Part shown: positions 6,584 through 15,469 of the stretch, piece by piece | Layout of the letters: every line of letters starts with the position of its first letter | Position numbering within the stretch: position 1 is the first letter of the stretch | NCBI GenBank assembly: GCA_903822175.1 | Contig: CAIJOB010000040.1 | Span: 186,001 to 250,000 of the forward strand | From: an uncultured Alphaproteobacteria bacterium | GTDB lineage: Bacteria; Pseudomonadota; Alphaproteobacteria; Caulobacterales; Caulobacteraceae | Reading direction: 5' to 3' | Length of the DNA: 64,000 nucleotides | Made by a program: the position numbers and the translations under genes | The notes under the pieces: generated by a model | Database searches by the model: none | What the model was told of the DNA's origin: nothing | The model's input: only the letters and a program-made list of their open reading frames with translations

Positions 6584-9565
6584 CTAGAGCGTGCGCTTGA
6601 CCTCTTCGAGGCTGAAGCACTCGATGACATCGCCGGACTTGATGTCCTGGAAGCCGGCGAAGGCCATGCCGCACTCGGTGCCCGACTGGACCTCGTTGAC
6701 CTCGTCCTTGAAGCGCTTGAGCGTCTGCAGGGTGCCCAGTTCGAGAACCACGATGTCGTCGCGGATGATCCGGACGCGAGCGCCCTTGCGGACCACGCCT
6801 TCGGTGACGACGCAGCCGGCGACGCGGCCGATCTTCGAGATATCGAAGGCCTGCAGCACCTTGGCGTTGCCGAGGAAGGTTTCGCGCTGGATCGGCGCCA
6901 GCATGCCCGAGAGCACGCCTTTGATGTCGTCCAGCAGGTCGTAGATGATCGCGTAATACCGGATTTCGACGCCTTCCCGTTCGGCCAGGGCGCGAGCCTG
7001 GGCCGAGGCGCGGACGTTGAAGCCGATGATCGCGGCGCCGGCGCCCTTGGCCAGCATGACGTCGCTTTCGCTGATCGCGCCGGCGCCCGACAGGATGATC
7101 CGCGCGCGGACCTCGTCGGTGCTGATCTGATCGAGCGACCCGATGATGGCTTCCACCGAGCCCTGCACATCGGCCTTGATGACCAGCGGCAGTTCCGAGG
7201 CCTTCTTGTCGGTGATCTTCGACATCATCTCAGCCAGCGAATTGCCCTGGGCCGGAGCCCCGGCCTTTTCACGCTTCACGCGGACGCGGTAGGCGGTCAG
7301 TTCACGGGCGCGGGCTTCGTTCTCCACCACGGCGAAAGGATCGCCAGGCGCAGGCGTGCCGTCGAGGCCGAGGATTTCCACCGGAACCGACGGACCGGCT
7401 TCGGCCACCTGTTCTTCACGCTCGTTGAGCAGGGCGCGAACCTTGCCCCAGTGATCGCCGGCCACGACGATGTCGCCGCGGCGCAGCGTGCCGCGCTTGA
7501 CCAGTACGGTCGAGACGGCGCCCCGCCCGCGGTCCAGCTTGGCCTCGATGACCACGCCGTCGGCGATGCGGTCGGGATTGGCCTTCAGTTCGAGCACGTC
7601 GGCCTGCAGCAGGATGGCTTCCAGCAGGTTGTCGAGACCGGTCTTCTCCTTGGCGGAGACTTCGATGACCTGGGTGTCGCCGCCCAGGCTTTCGACGACG
7701 ATCTCATGCTGCAGCAGTTCGTTGATCACCCGCGTCGGATCGGCGCCGGGCTTGTCCATCTTGTTGATCGCCACGATCAGCGGCGCACCGGCCGCCTTGG
7801 CGTGATTGATCGCCTCGATGGTCTGGGGCATCACGCCGTCGTCGGCGGCCACCACCAGCACCACGATGTCGGTCACCGTCGCGCCGCGCATGCGCATGGC
7901 GGAGAAGGCCGCGTGGCCGGGGGTGTCGAGGAAGGTGACCTTCTGGCCGTCGGCCAGATTCACCTGATAGGCGCCGATATGCTGGGTAATCCCGCCGTGC
8001 TCGCCCGACACCACGTCGGCGGAGCGAAGGGCGTCCAGCAGGCTGGTCTTGCCGTGATCGACGTGGCCCATAATGGTCACCACCGGCGGGCGGGTGACTT
8101 GATGGTCGTCTACGTCCTCCGCGCCGATGAAGCCTTCTTCCACGTCGGCTTCCGACACGCGGCGCACGGTGTGGCCGAATTCGGTGGCCACCAGCTCGGC
8201 GGTGTCGTTGTCGATCACGTCGCCGCTCTTCAGCATCACGCCCTGACGCATCAGGAACTTGATGATCTCCGCGCCGCGGATCGCCATCCGGTTGGCGAGT
8301 TCCGCCACCGTGATGATGTCGGGGATGACCACTTCGCGGGCCGCGCGGGCCTGCTCCTGGCTGCCGCCCTTGCGCTTTTCGCGTTCGCGTTCGCGCGCCC
8401 GGCGGACCGAGGCGAGGGAGCGCATCCGATCGACGGCGCCCTCATCGTCACCGGCCACGGCCTGGATGGTCAGGCGACCTTCACGGCGGGTCGGCGCGCC
8501 CTTGGCGCGGCTGATCGCCTTGGCGGGATCGCTGGCGCTGCGGCGACGGTCGTCGTCGTCGGGGCGCCGGTCCATGATCGCGCCGCCGGGCCTGGGGGCC
8601 TGGCGGGTGGCGCGTTGAATTTCGGGCTCAGCCGGCGGAGCAGCCGGACCCAGGCGCGGCGCGCCACGCGGGCCGCCGGGACCGCCCGGACGGGGCCCCG
8701 CCGGACGCGGCGCGAGCGCCGAATAGCGGACGGTGTCAGCGCCGGCCGCGGGCCGCGGGCCGCGATCGTCGCTGCGCGGCGGGCCACGGTCGTCGCGCAC
8801 CGGGCGGCGGTCGTCGTCCTGGCGCGGCGCGCGCTGGCCGAAGTTGGTCCCCTCGAACCGCGCCGAGGGCGGCGCGGGACGATAGGTGGTGGTGCTGGCC
8901 CGGTCGTCGCGCCGGTCGGCGGACGGCTGATAGGTGCGGGTCTGGTTGCCGCCCATCGGCGCCGCGGGACGCGGCGCGGCCGGAGCGGCGGGGGCGGCGG
9001 TGACGGGCGCGGCCGCCGGCGGGGGCGCTGGGGTCGGAGCCGGAGCGGGCGCCGGAGCCGGAGCTTCCGCGGCCGGGGCCACGGCGACAGGCGCCTCGGC
9101 GGCGACCGGCGGCGGAGCCGCAGCAGCAGCAGGCGGGGTGGCGGGCGCGGCCGGAGCCGGCGCACTGGCCGCGACGGCGGCAGCCTCGGAGCGCGCGCGC
9201 GCTTCGGCGGCGGCGCGGTCGGAGGCCTGGCGTTCCTGAGCGAGCTCGATGGCGCGCTGGCGGGCGGCGCGTTCCTCGGCGGAGAGTCCGTCGTTCGGCG
9301 CTCCGGCGGGGCGCGGTGCGGCGGGCGGCGCGGGCCGCGGTTCGAACAGGCGCTTTTCAGCTGAAGAGGGCGCAGCCAGGTTGCCGCCGCCCGCAAGATG
9401 GGTGCGCGCGCGCTTGGTCTCGACGACCACGGTCTTGGAACGGCCGTGGCTGAAGCTCTGCTTCACCGTGCCGGCGCTGACCGATCCGGCCCCACGGGGC
9501 TTGAGGGTCAGGGGCTGGCGCCCGCCGGGAGCGGGGGGACGGCCGTTGTTGTTCTCGTCGCTCAT
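6584..9565 (-). CDS. infB: Translation initiation factor IF-2
   Basis: 993 residues. IF-2 brings initiator fMet-tRNA to the 30S subunit and hydrolyses GTP on subunit joining. The N-terminal third (about 1-400) is low-complexity, rich in Ala, Pro and Arg, with an IF2-associated segment at 20-60. An IF2_N domain lies near 410-460 ([22 protein letters not shown]). The GTPase starts with G1 GHVDHGKTS near residue 500, then G3 DTPGH and G4 NKMD. Domains II, III and the fMet-tRNA-binding C-terminal domain follow to the end ([17 protein letters not shown]). It is longer than E. coli IF-2 (890), mostly because of the N-terminal extension. Last gene of the operon, followed by a strong terminator. Confidence 0.98.
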   Translation of the reverse strand: MSDENNNGRPPAPGGRQPLTLKPRGAGSVSAGTVKQSFSHGRSKTVVVETKRARTHLAGGGNLAAPSSAEKRLFEPRPAPPAAPRPAGAPNDGLSAEERAARQRAIELAQERQASDRAAAEARARSEAAAVAASAPAPAAPATPPAAAAAPPPVAAEAPVAVAPAAEAPAPAPAPAPTPAPPPAAAPVTAAPAAPAAPRPAAPMGGNQTRTYQPSADRRDDRASTTTYRPAPPSARFEGTNFGQRAPRQDDDRRPVRDDRGPPRSDDRGPRPAAGADTVRYSALAPRPAGPRPGGPGGPRGAPRLGPAAPPAEPEIQRATRQAPRPGGAIMDRRPDDDDRRRSASDPAKAISRAKGAPTRREGRLTIQAVAGDDEGAVDRMRSLASVRRAREREREKRKGGSQEQARAAREVVIPDIITVAELANRMAIRGAEIIKFLMRQGVMLKSGDVIDNDTAELVATEFGHTVRRVSEADVEEGFIGAEDVDDHQVTRPPVVTIMGHVDHGKTSLLDALRSADVVSGEHGGITQHIGAYQVNLADGQKVTFLDTPGHAAFSAMRMRGATVTDIVVLVVAADDGVMPQTIEAINHAKAAGAPLIVAINKMDKPGADPTRVINELLQHEIVVESLGGDTQVIEVSAKEKTGLDNLLEAILLQADVLELKANPDRIADGVVIEAKLDRGRGAVSTVLVKRGTLRRGDIVVAGDHWGKVRALLNEREEQVAEAGPSVPVEILGLDGTPAPGDPFAVVENEARARELTAYRVRVKREKAGAPAQGNSLAEMMSKITDKKASELPLVIKADVQGSVEAIIGSLDQISTDEVRARIILSGAGAISESDVMLAKGAGAAIIGFNVRASAQARALAEREGVEIRYYAIIYDLLDDIKGVLSGMLAPIQRETFLGNAKVLQAFDISKIGRVAGCVVTEGVVRKGARVRIIRDDIVVLELGTLQTLKRFKDEVNEVQSGTECGMAFAGFQDIKSGDVIECFSLEEVKRTL

Positions 9566-9727
9566 GCGCTCGCTTTACTCGTCAGCCGGCGGGTCCGGCC
9601 AAAGGATCGATTGTCAAACCGGGGTTCCTCCTGAAGGGAGGCGCTCCGGTTCTCGGTTTGCCGTCTTCCCCACGCCAAAACAGCAGGGGGCGAAAACAGC
9701 GGCGACGGGACAATGCCCCGTTCGCCT

Positions 9728-10375
9728 CTAAGGCTCCTCGCGCCAACTCTCAGGAAGGAGCGGGCAAAAGCCCGACAGCCGATGAGCGTCCTGCGCCCAA
9801 CGATCGGCGGCTCGCCCCGCAAGGAAGGCGGTGTGTATCACATTCTCTCCGCCTAAGGCCAAACCCAATTCCTCAGCGTCAAACAGGCCGAAGATCGGTG
9901 TCGGCGGGGAACGTTTTCGGGTCTTGGCCCAGAGCTTGCGGCGGCCGTCCGCGGCGCCGTCGGACGCCTCGATCAGCCAGGCGGCCTTGCCGCCCTCGAT
10001 GGCGGCCGAGACCTTTTCGAACCCGGAGGTAAGATCGCCCGAGCGCCGCGCAAGCCCCAACCCCGACAAAAGCCGGCGTTTGAGCAAGGATTCCACAAGG
10101 TTGGCGAGGTCCGGCGGAGCCTGGACCTTGGCCTTGGCGGCGCGGGCGAACAGGCCCTTCTTGGCCGCGGTCTCCACAGACGCGCGATCCGCGGCCACCC
10201 AAAGGCCACGGCCGGGCAGCTTGCGCGCCAGGTCCGGAACCGCGACGCCGTCCGGCCCGGCGACGAAACGGATCAGGCGCGCCTCATCCATCACCTCGCC
10301 GGTGACAATATCCCGCCGCTCGCGGTTGGCTTCCGCGAGGGTCTGGGCTTTGGGCTCAGATGTTTGCGGCTCCAC
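9728..10375 (-). CDS. YlxR-family (DUF448) RNA-binding protein
   Basis: 215 residues. The N-terminal half (about 10-90) is the YlxR/DUF448 domain found between nusA and infB in many bacteria (RRDIVTGEVMDEARLIRFVAG, then GRGLWVAADRASVETAAKKGLF). The C-terminal half (about 100-200) looks like an L7Ae/L30e-type fold (GLARRSGDLTSGFEKV, AAWLIEASDGA), giving the two-domain form common in alphaproteobacteria. A nucleic-acid-binding role in translation or transcription is likely from context. It sits between nusA and infB, separated from nusA by a palindromic repeat. Confidence 0.88.
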   Translation of the reverse strand: MEPQTSEPKAQTLAEANRERRDIVTGEVMDEARLIRFVAGPDGVAVPDLARKLPGRGLWVAADRASVETAAKKGLFARAAKAKVQAPPDLANLVESLLKRRLLSGLGLARRSGDLTSGFEKVSAAIEGGKAAWLIEASDGAADGRRKLWAKTRKRSPPTPIFGLFDAEELGLALGGENVIHTAFLAGRAADRWAQDAHRLSGFCPLLPESWREEP

Positions 10376-10384
10376 GGGTCACAA

Positions 10385-10516
10385 CCTCATCCCGATCATC
10401 CCCGCGGACGCGGAGACCCAGGCTTCGTTCGTTGCTGCGGCCAGATGGGCAGCGCCGATGAGGTTGGACCTTAGAAACACAAAAACTCCTGGGTCCCCGC
10501 TTGCGCGGGGATGAGG
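10385..10516. repeat. REP-like inverted repeat inside the nusA-infB operon
   Basis: Two inverted arms (10397-10422 and 10488-10516) share the core TCCCCGCGxxxGCGGxGA-CCCAGG, and each arm is itself a small hairpin (TCCCCGC-TTG-CGCGGGGA in the right arm). The 65 bases between the arms show no ORF. The sequence type is a common intergenic palindrome of alphaproteobacteria. Because it lies between two genes of one operon, it would fold into a large hairpin in the mRNA between nusA and ylxR. Confidence 0.8.
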
Positions 10517-10532
10517 GGATTGAAAGTCGGTC

Positions 10533-12230
10533 TTAAGCGTCCTGGGCTTCGCCGGCGGCTTCGGCCTCGGCGAAGACTTCGCTGTCTTCGAGGGCTTCTT
10601 CCTCCGGTTCGGGCTCCGGTTCCGGCGGGGCCTCGACCCAGCCCATGACGACGCGGGCGCGCATGATCAGCGCTTCCGCATCGGCCGGCTCCAGAGCGAA
10701 GGCTTCCAGGATGCCGGTCTCGCGGACCCGCTCGCCGTTCTTGGTCTCGAACCAGCCGCGCAGATCGTCGGGCACCAGGTCGGCCAGGTCCTCGACGGTC
10801 TTCACGCCGCCCTCGCCCAGCGCAACCGCGATCGGCAGGGTCACGCCTTCGATCTCCAACAGGCCGTCCTCGACGCCCAGTTCATTGCGTTTAGCGTCGA
10901 ATTCGGCGGCGATCTTGTCGAGGAAGTCGGTGGCGCGGGCCTGGATCTCGGCGCCGGTGTCCTCGTCGAAGCCTTCGATGGAGGCGATTTCAGAGACGTC
11001 GACGTAGGCCACGTCTTCCACCGTCGCGAAGCCTTCGGTGACCAGCAGCTGGGCGATCACCTCATCCACGTCCAGGGCTTCCTGGAACAGCTGGGTGCGC
11101 TCGGCGAACTCGCGCTGGCGGCGCTCGCTCTCCTGGCTCTCGGTCATGATGTCGATCTGCCAGCCGGTCAGCTGGGACGCGAGGCGAACGTTCTGGCCGC
11201 GACGGCCGATAGCCAGCGACAGCTGTTCGTCCGGCACCACGACTTCGACCCGCTCGTCTTCCTCGTCCATGACGACCTTGGAGACTTCGGCGGGGGCCAG
11301 GGCGTTGACGATGAAGGTCGCCTCGTCCGGGCTCCACTGGATGATGTCGATCTTCTCGCCCTGCAGTTCGGCGACCACTGCCTGCACGCGCGAACCGCGC
11401 ATGCCGACGCAGGCGCCGACCGGGTCGATGGAGCTGTCGTTGGAGACCACCGCCATCTTGGCGCGGCTGCCCGGGTCGCGGGCCACGGCGCGGATTTCGA
11501 TCACGCCATCGTAAACTTCCGGCACTTCCTGGGCGAACAGCTTGGCCATGAAGCCGCCGTGCGCGCGGGAGAGCAGGATCTGCGGGCCCTTGGTCTCGCG
11601 ACGGACGTCGTAGATGTAGCAGCGGATCCGGTCGCCGATGTTGAAGTTCTCGCGCGGGATCGACTGGTCGCGGCGAGCAATGCCTTCGCCGCGACCCAGG
11701 TCGACGACGATGTTGCCGTACTCGACCCGCTTGACGACGCCGTTGACGATCTCGCCGACCCGGTCCTTGAACTCCTCGAACTGGCGCTCGCGCTCAGCCT
11801 CGCGGACCTTTCCGGTCACCACCTGGCGGGCCATCTGGGTCTGCACCCGGCCGAACTCGAAGGGCGGCAGCACTTCTTCGTAGATCTTGCCGATGACAGC
11901 GTCTTTGTCGGTGCGCTTGGCGTCGGAGAGCCGCAGGATGCCCACCGGCTCCTCCGCCGGGACCTCCTCGCCGTCCTCACCCACCACGGTGCCGTAGTTG
12001 GCGTCGTCGGCGACCACGGTGATCACCCGCTTGATGGCGACCTCGCCGGTCTTCTGGTCGATGTTGACCCGGATGTCGTGCTCGGCGCCGTAGCGGGCGC
12101 GGGCGCCCTTTTGGATCGCCTCTTCGATCGCCTCGATGACGATCTCGCGGTCGATGGACTTTTCGCGCGCGACCGCATCGGCGATCTGCAGCAGCTCAAG
12201 CCGGTTGGCGGAAATGCCGGTGAGGCTCAT
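10533..12230 (-). CDS. nusA: Transcription termination/antitermination factor NusA
   Basis: 565 residues. NusA binds RNA polymerase and nascent RNA and modulates pausing, termination and antitermination. The N-terminal polymerase-binding domain covers about residues 1-130 ([20 protein letters not shown]). The S1 domain is near 135-200 ([20 protein letters not shown] type), the two KH domains near 200-345 ([39 protein letters not shown]), and two acidic helix-hairpin-helix repeats lie in 360-520. The tail is strongly acidic. Second gene of the operon, 13 bases after rimP. Confidence 0.97.
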   Translation of the reverse strand: MSLTGISANRLELLQIADAVAREKSIDREIVIEAIEEAIQKGARARYGAEHDIRVNIDQKTGEVAIKRVITVVADDANYGTVVGEDGEEVPAEEPVGILRLSDAKRTDKDAVIGKIYEEVLPPFEFGRVQTQMARQVVTGKVREAERERQFEEFKDRVGEIVNGVVKRVEYGNIVVDLGRGEGIARRDQSIPRENFNIGDRIRCYIYDVRRETKGPQILLSRAHGGFMAKLFAQEVPEVYDGVIEIRAVARDPGSRAKMAVVSNDSSIDPVGACVGMRGSRVQAVVAELQGEKIDIIQWSPDEATFIVNALAPAEVSKVVMDEEDERVEVVVPDEQLSLAIGRRGQNVRLASQLTGWQIDIMTESQESERRQREFAERTQLFQEALDVDEVIAQLLVTEGFATVEDVAYVDVSEIASIEGFDEDTGAEIQARATDFLDKIAAEFDAKRNELGVEDGLLEIEGVTLPIAVALGEGGVKTVEDLADLVPDDLRGWFETKNGERVRETGILEAFALEPADAEALIMRARVVMGWVEAPPEPEPEPEEEALEDSEVFAEAEAAGEAQDA

Positions 12231-12243
12231 GGGATTTTCCCTC

Positions 12244-12807
12244 TTACTCGGAAGTCTGTGATTGAGAATTCTGGGGGTCGGATTCGGATAGCAGGCGGGC
12301 CGCGCGGACGTCGGCGCCCCGCTTCATCAGTTGGTCGGTCAGCACCAGCTTGGCCTCGGCGATCCAGGCGAAGGGGATCAGCGCGGTGTCTTCCTCGCCC
12401 TCGATGTCGAAGGCCACCTGGCCCTCGTCGACACCGGCCAGTACGCCCTTGAAGCGCTTGCGGCCCTCGGCCAGGCGGTCGAGCTCGATGCGGGCCAGAT
12501 AGCCCTCGTAGGTCTCGAAATCGCCGAGCCGGGTCAACGGCCGGTCGACGCCCGGCGAGGAGACCTCAAGGGTGTATTCGCCGGCGATTGGGTCAGCGGC
12601 GTCCATGATCTCGGAGATCGCCCGCGACAGCCGCGCGCAGTCCTCGACGTTCATGTCCCCGTCGGAGGGACGCTCGGCCATGATCTGCAGCCGCCGCGCA
12701 TGCTCGCCGCCCATCAGGCGCAGGCGCACGATGGCGTACCCGGCCGCCTCGGCCACGGGGTCGAGCAGCTCCAGCAGGTTCAGGTCTTCGGCGGTCTTCC
12801 CACGCAT
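12244..12807 (-). CDS. rimP: Ribosome maturation factor RimP
   Basis: 187 residues from the ATG at 12807 ([10 protein letters not shown]). A TTG at 12831 is also in frame, but it lies in the U-tract of the leader hairpin and has no ribosome site, so the ATG is chosen. RimP acts in 30S subunit assembly. The N-terminal domain (about 1-80) has the family segments ITxRL-like [15 protein letters not shown] and [14 protein letters not shown], followed by [14 protein letters not shown], the strongest RimP signature. The C-terminal domain is SH3-like. First gene of rimP-nusA-ylxR-infB. Confidence 0.94.
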   Translation of the reverse strand: MRGKTAEDLNLLELLDPVAEAAGYAIVRLRLMGGEHARRLQIMAERPSDGDMNVEDCARLSRAISEIMDAADPIAGEYTLEVSSPGVDRPLTRLGDFETYEGYLARIELDRLAEGRKRFKGVLAGVDEGQVAFDIEGEEDTALIPFAWIAEAKLVLTDQLMKRGADVRAARLLSESDPQNSQSQTSE

Positions 12808-12830
12808 GGGCGTTAGGCCTGGCTCCGGCA

Positions 12831-12864
12831 AAGAAAAGAGCGGCCGGGCCGGAGCCCGCCGCTC
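12831..12864 (-). terminator. Leader attenuator ahead of rimP
   Basis: On the minus strand GAGCGGC-GGGC-TCCG-GCCC-G-GCCGCTC forms an 11-bp stem with one bulged G, directly followed by TTTTCTTT. This is the form of an intrinsic terminator, but it stands between the operon promoter (12903-12931) and the rimP start codon. It is therefore a candidate premature terminator in a leader of roughly 90 nt. Leader-mediated control of rimP-nusA operons is known in other proteobacteria; the mechanism here is inference. Confidence 0.7.
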
Positions 12865-12902
12865 GTAGCCGCCTTACAGCGGAAACGGACGATGTTGAGG
12901 GG

Positions 12903-12931
12903 AATATAGAGTGCTGAGAGGGGTTTGTCAG
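12903..12931 (-). promoter_or_regulatory. Sigma70-type promoter of the rimP-nusA-infB operon
   Basis: Minus-strand CTGACA (12926-12931) and TATATT (12903-12908) are separated by exactly 17 bases. This is a strong match for a housekeeping promoter in otherwise GC-rich DNA. It lies between the EF-G-like gene and rimP and implies that rimP has its own promoter. Confidence 0.75.
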
Positions 12932-12941
12932 CCCTTTCGAC

Positions 12942-13835
12942 TCAGGCGCGAAGCCGCATGCCGATAGCAGGGCTGAAGTCGGGGTCTGGCTCCTGCTGCT
13001 GAGGCATCGGCGCGTAGTGATCGTACTGCATGGTGAATTGGGCGCGGCCCTGGGAGAAGGACCGCAGGGTGTTGATGTAACCGAACATGTTCGAGAGCGG
13101 CGCCAGCGCGGTGACCACCTGGAGGTTATCGCGTGTTTCCGTGCCCTGGACCTGGCCGCGCCGGCTGTTCAGGTCGCCGATCACGTCGCCCATGTATTCG
13201 TCGGGCGTCAGCACCTCGACCTTCATGATCGGCTCAAGCAGTCTTGGTGCGCCGCGTTCGCGGAGTTCCCGGAAGGCCTTGCGCGCGGCGATTTCGAAGG
13301 TCCCAGAAGACGAGTCCACGTCGTGATAGGCGACGTCGAGCAGCGTCACCTTGAAGTCGATGATCGGAAAGCCCGCGACGAGGCCAGCCTCAGCGGCCGC
13401 TCCAACTCCGCGCAGCGCTCCCTCCACAAACGCCAACGGCGCATGTTGGGCTCGGCTTTCGGCCAGCTCGCCGGAACCCTCAGCGCCCGGCTCGAACAGG
13501 AGTTTCACGCGGGCGAATTCGCCGCCCGATGCGGTGACGAGCTTGTGAGTTTGATCGATCTCGGCCGTTTTCCCCAAGGTCTCACGGTACGCGACCTGGG
13601 GCGCGCCGACGTTGGCGTCGATCCCATGGATGGCCCTCAGAACGCCGATCTTCTCGTCGAGATGCGCCTCGCCGAAACCCCCAAGGATCGCCTGCCCGGA
13701 CTCGCTGTCGATCATGACGAAGAGAGTGGAATCAGCCTTGGCCAACAGCGCCAATGCATCCGCCAGCTTCATCTGGTCGTCCCTCGACTTAGCTTCGATG
13801 GCGACTTCAATGAGCGCGTGCCGTGGCGTGGGCAT
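12942..13835 (-). CDS. Stand-alone EF-G domain III-V protein (no GTPase domain)
   Basis: 297 residues that align by eye with the C-terminal part of elongation factor G only. Domain III covers about 1-75 (HALIEVAIEAKSRDDQ, SGQAILGGFGEAHLDEKI), domain IV 80-205 (NVGAPQVAYRETLGKTAE; tip region YHDVDSSSGTFEIAARKAF), and domain V 205-290 (LLEPIMKVEVLTPDEYMGDV, GDLNSRRGQVQG, SNMFGYINTLRSFSQGRA). The start falls exactly at the domain II/III boundary. The frame is intact and residues typical of the domain IV tip are kept, so it is not an obvious pseudogene. GTPase domain I and domain II are absent from the window. It may be a duplicated fusA fragment with a new role or a silent remnant. A structured repeat lies 25 bases upstream. 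Confidence 0.9.
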   Translation of the reverse strand: MPTPRHALIEVAIEAKSRDDQMKLADALALLAKADSTLFVMIDSESGQAILGGFGEAHLDEKIGVLRAIHGIDANVGAPQVAYRETLGKTAEIDQTHKLVTASGGEFARVKLLFEPGAEGSGELAESRAQHAPLAFVEGALRGVGAAAEAGLVAGFPIIDFKVTLLDVAYHDVDSSSGTFEIAARKAFRELRERGAPRLLEPIMKVEVLTPDEYMGDVIGDLNSRRGQVQGTETRDNLQVVTALAPLSNMFGYINTLRSFSQGRAQFTMQYDHYAPMPQQQEPDPDFSPAIGMRLRA

Positions 13836-13858
13836 CCTTGGTGCCCTCCCGGGCTTCT

Positions 13859-13989
13859 ATCTCATGGTCAGATGCCAGCCTTGGGGGTCTCGGCTTGTCA
13901 AGGACGGCCTCTTTGGCCGCCGCGGCGCGGCGCGCGTTCGCGCGTCCTCGAGAAGCCGAGGCCCCAAGGCAAACTGGCCGCCATGAGAT
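13859..13989. repeat. Structured palindromic repeat, copy A (cloverleaf-like)
   Basis: A ~130-base element with ends ATCTCATGG (13859-13867) and CCATGAGAT (13981-13989). Inside is a stem of about 18 bp (GCCTTGGGG..CTCGGCTT with AAGCCGAG..CCCCAAGGC), extended by TCAAGGACG/CGTCCTCGA. At the apex are three short hairpins (GGCC-TCTTT-GGCC, GCCGC-GGC-GCGGC, GCGCG-TT-CGCGC). A second copy at 43882-44011 has the same layout with compensatory changes in the stem. It lies in the gap between the EF-G-like gene (start 13835, minus) and the plus-strand gene at 14036. I do not recognise the family. Confidence 0.85.
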
Positions 13990-14035
13990 TTAAGCCGCAG
14001 ACTGACCGGCCAAAGCCCAGCCTGGGAGGCAGAGC

Positions 14036-14386
14036 GTGCTCGACGACCTGAAATCGGCAGTACCGGTGGCCGTGGCGCTTGGCTTTGCCGGCTTAGTCTA
14101 CGGCGTGCCGGTCTGGCAAAGCTGGCGCAGACCGAAGAGCGACATCCCCCGGATCAAGCGCTCCCTGGATGGCGAAACCCATCGCGTCCTGTCGATCACA
14201 CCCGACGGAACGGCCTGGTCCGGCGGTCGCGCGCCGACGGTCTATCGCCGCTATCGGGTGGTCACCAAGGGGCTGGACGGCAGCGAGCTGAGCCGCTGCA
14301 TCGACCTCGAGCCTTCCCTCTTCTCAGACGACACGCTGTGGGAGTGGAAGAACGGCGCGCGGCATTCGCTGAACGATAGTGTCTAG
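14036..14386 (+). CDS. Small membrane-anchored protein of unknown function
   Basis: 116 residues from a GTG start with GGGAGG 8 bases upstream. One N-terminal hydrophobic segment (about residues 8-28, SAVPVAVALGFAGLVYGVPVW) is followed by a basic, soluble domain (RRPKSDIPRIKRSLDGETHRV, then YRRYRVVTKGLDGSELSRCIDLEP). No known motif was recognised. It stands alone between the structured repeat and a terminator that faces the opposite way. Confidence 0.7.
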   Translation: MLDDLKSAVPVAVALGFAGLVYGVPVWQSWRRPKSDIPRIKRSLDGETHRVLSITPDGTAWSGGRAPTVYRRYRVVTKGLDGSELSRCIDLEPSLFSDDTLWEWKNGARHSLNDSV

Positions 14387-14397
14387 CTTCCGCCCAC

Positions 14398-14430
14398 GAA
14401 AAAGGCCGCCCCGTCGCCAGGGCGGCCTTC
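14398..14430 (-). terminator. Terminator of the PEP-CTERM protein gene (possibly bidirectional)
   Basis: A 10-bp stem AAGGCCGCCC (14402-14411) / GGGCGGCCTT (14420-14429). The T run (TTTTT) is on the minus-strand side, matching the minus-strand gene ending at 14454. It can also serve the plus-strand gene ending at 14386. Confidence 0.88.
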
Positions 14431-14453
14431 CCGTACGCTACTAATTCTGAGAG

Positions 14454-15167
14454 CTACGCGGCGGCCATGGCGCCGGACGCGCGGCGGCGGCGAAGGATCG
14501 CACCGACGCCGCCGAAGCCGACGATCATCAGGGCCCAGCCCGCCGGTTCCGGCACGGCGCCGCCCAGGCTCGTGGTGAAGTCCTGATAGTCGTGGGCACC
14601 GGGCGCCAGGAACTGGCCGCCGGTGCCGCCGTCGCAGCAATCCTCGAAGCCATAGGCCTTCAGCGTGTGCGTGCCGACGCCCAGGTCGATCGAGCCGGCC
14701 AGGGTCTGGGTGGTGGCGCCGTAGTTGTTGTTGCCACCCCACCACAGGTTGCCGGTCTTGGTGTCGATGGCGGTGTTGTCGATGAGCAGCGTGCCGCCCA
14801 GGCCGAAGTCGATGCCGACCCGGAACGCCCAGATTCCCGCGTCAGCCGCGGTCACGGTGAACGTCGCCTGGTCAAGGAAAGCGAGGTTCCCGTCCACGCC
14901 GTTGCTAGTCAGGCTGCGGTTGTTCACGGCGCCGTTCCAATCGGCGACGGTCGCGGTGGCATAGCCGGCCGGCGCCGTGGGATTGGCCGCGAAGGCGGTG
15001 TTCCAGCCATTCACGTAGCCTTGCGAAGTCGTGAGGGTCGAGGTGTCGACGATCCCCTGGTAGGGGCGGCTCTCGATGGTCACCACGCCGGCGGCGGCGG
15101 GAAGGGCCATGGCGGCGACAGCGGCCGCGCCCAGGAGGGCGGCGGTGAAGGTCTTCAAGAGGGACAT
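14454..15167 (-). CDS. PEPxxWA-CTERM sorting-domain exported protein
   Basis: 237 residues from the ATG at 15167 (MSLLKTF), which has AAGGAAG upstream; the longer open frame to 15278 lacks a ribosome site. An N-terminal Sec signal peptide covers residues 1-26 (AAVAAMALPAAAG). A ~180-residue beta-rich extracellular domain follows, containing a C-C pair (FEDCCDGG). The C-terminus has the sorting signal PEPAGWALMIVGFGGVGAIL followed by RRRR. Such tails are processed at the inner membrane by an exosortase-type enzyme, none of which is in this window. The protein is probably a surface or matrix component. Confidence 0.88.
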   Translation of the reverse strand: MSLLKTFTAALLGAAAVAAMALPAAAGVVTIESRPYQGIVDTSTLTTSQGYVNGWNTAFAANPTAPAGYATATVADWNGAVNNRSLTSNGVDGNLAFLDQATFTVTAADAGIWAFRVGIDFGLGGTLLIDNTAIDTKTGNLWWGGNNNYGATTQTLAGSIDLGVGTHTLKAYGFEDCCDGGTGGQFLAPGAHDYQDFTTSLGGAVPEPAGWALMIVGFGGVGAILRRRRASGAMAAA

Positions 15168-15256
15168 TGTACGCTTCCTTGGGTACTTCGACTTCACGAG
15201 CGGTTCGTGACGCGCCGATAGCTGGGCTCTAGCACGTGAAACGAAAAAGTATTCCC

Positions 15257-15284
15257 TACATCGCGATGTATTAGACAAATTGTC
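15257..15284. promoter_or_regulatory. Two adjacent palindromes in the AT-rich PEP-CTERM/ppa intergenic region
   Basis: TACATCGCGATGTA (15257-15270) is a perfect 14-bp palindrome and GACAAATTGTC (15274-15284) a perfect 11-bp one. They lie about 90 bases upstream of the PEP-CTERM gene in a stretch much richer in A+T than its surroundings. They look like operator sites; no regulator can be named. Confidence 0.45.
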
Positions 15285-15379
15285 GCGAATTTTATGGGTA
15301 TTTTATGATAAAATTGCTCAATTGAACTAAATTGGGACAGGTCTGCATCTTCGGCCAAGGTTGCCGCGTAGAATTTGCT

Positions 15380-15408
15380 CTCGCGTGATGCGAGCGGGCT
15401 TTCGCCCG
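15380..15408 (+). other. Two tandem hairpins in the ppa leader region
   Basis: CTCGC-GTGAT-GCGAG (15380-15394) is followed directly by CGGGC-TTTC-GCCCG (15395-15408), 60 bases ahead of the ppa start. There is no T run after them, so they do not look like a terminator. The rest of the 302-base gap 15168-15469 holds the AT-rich promoter region and no ORF that I would support. Confidence 0.4.
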
Positions 15409-15469
15409 GGCCGGCAATGGTCCAGAGAGCGCCCAAATCCTTAGTTCCAGTTTCCAAAGGCCCCTCCCC

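Noticed and set aside
5567..9364. 1265-codon open frame on the plus strand
   Set aside because: It is antisense to infB over nearly its whole length, its composition is the Gly/Ala/Arg/Asp/His mix expected from the reverse strand of GC-rich coding DNA, and no domain was recognised.
14933..14948. LexA-like GTTC repeat in the PEP-CTERM gene
   Set aside because: The two GTTC are 8, not 7, bases apart and lie inside a coding region.
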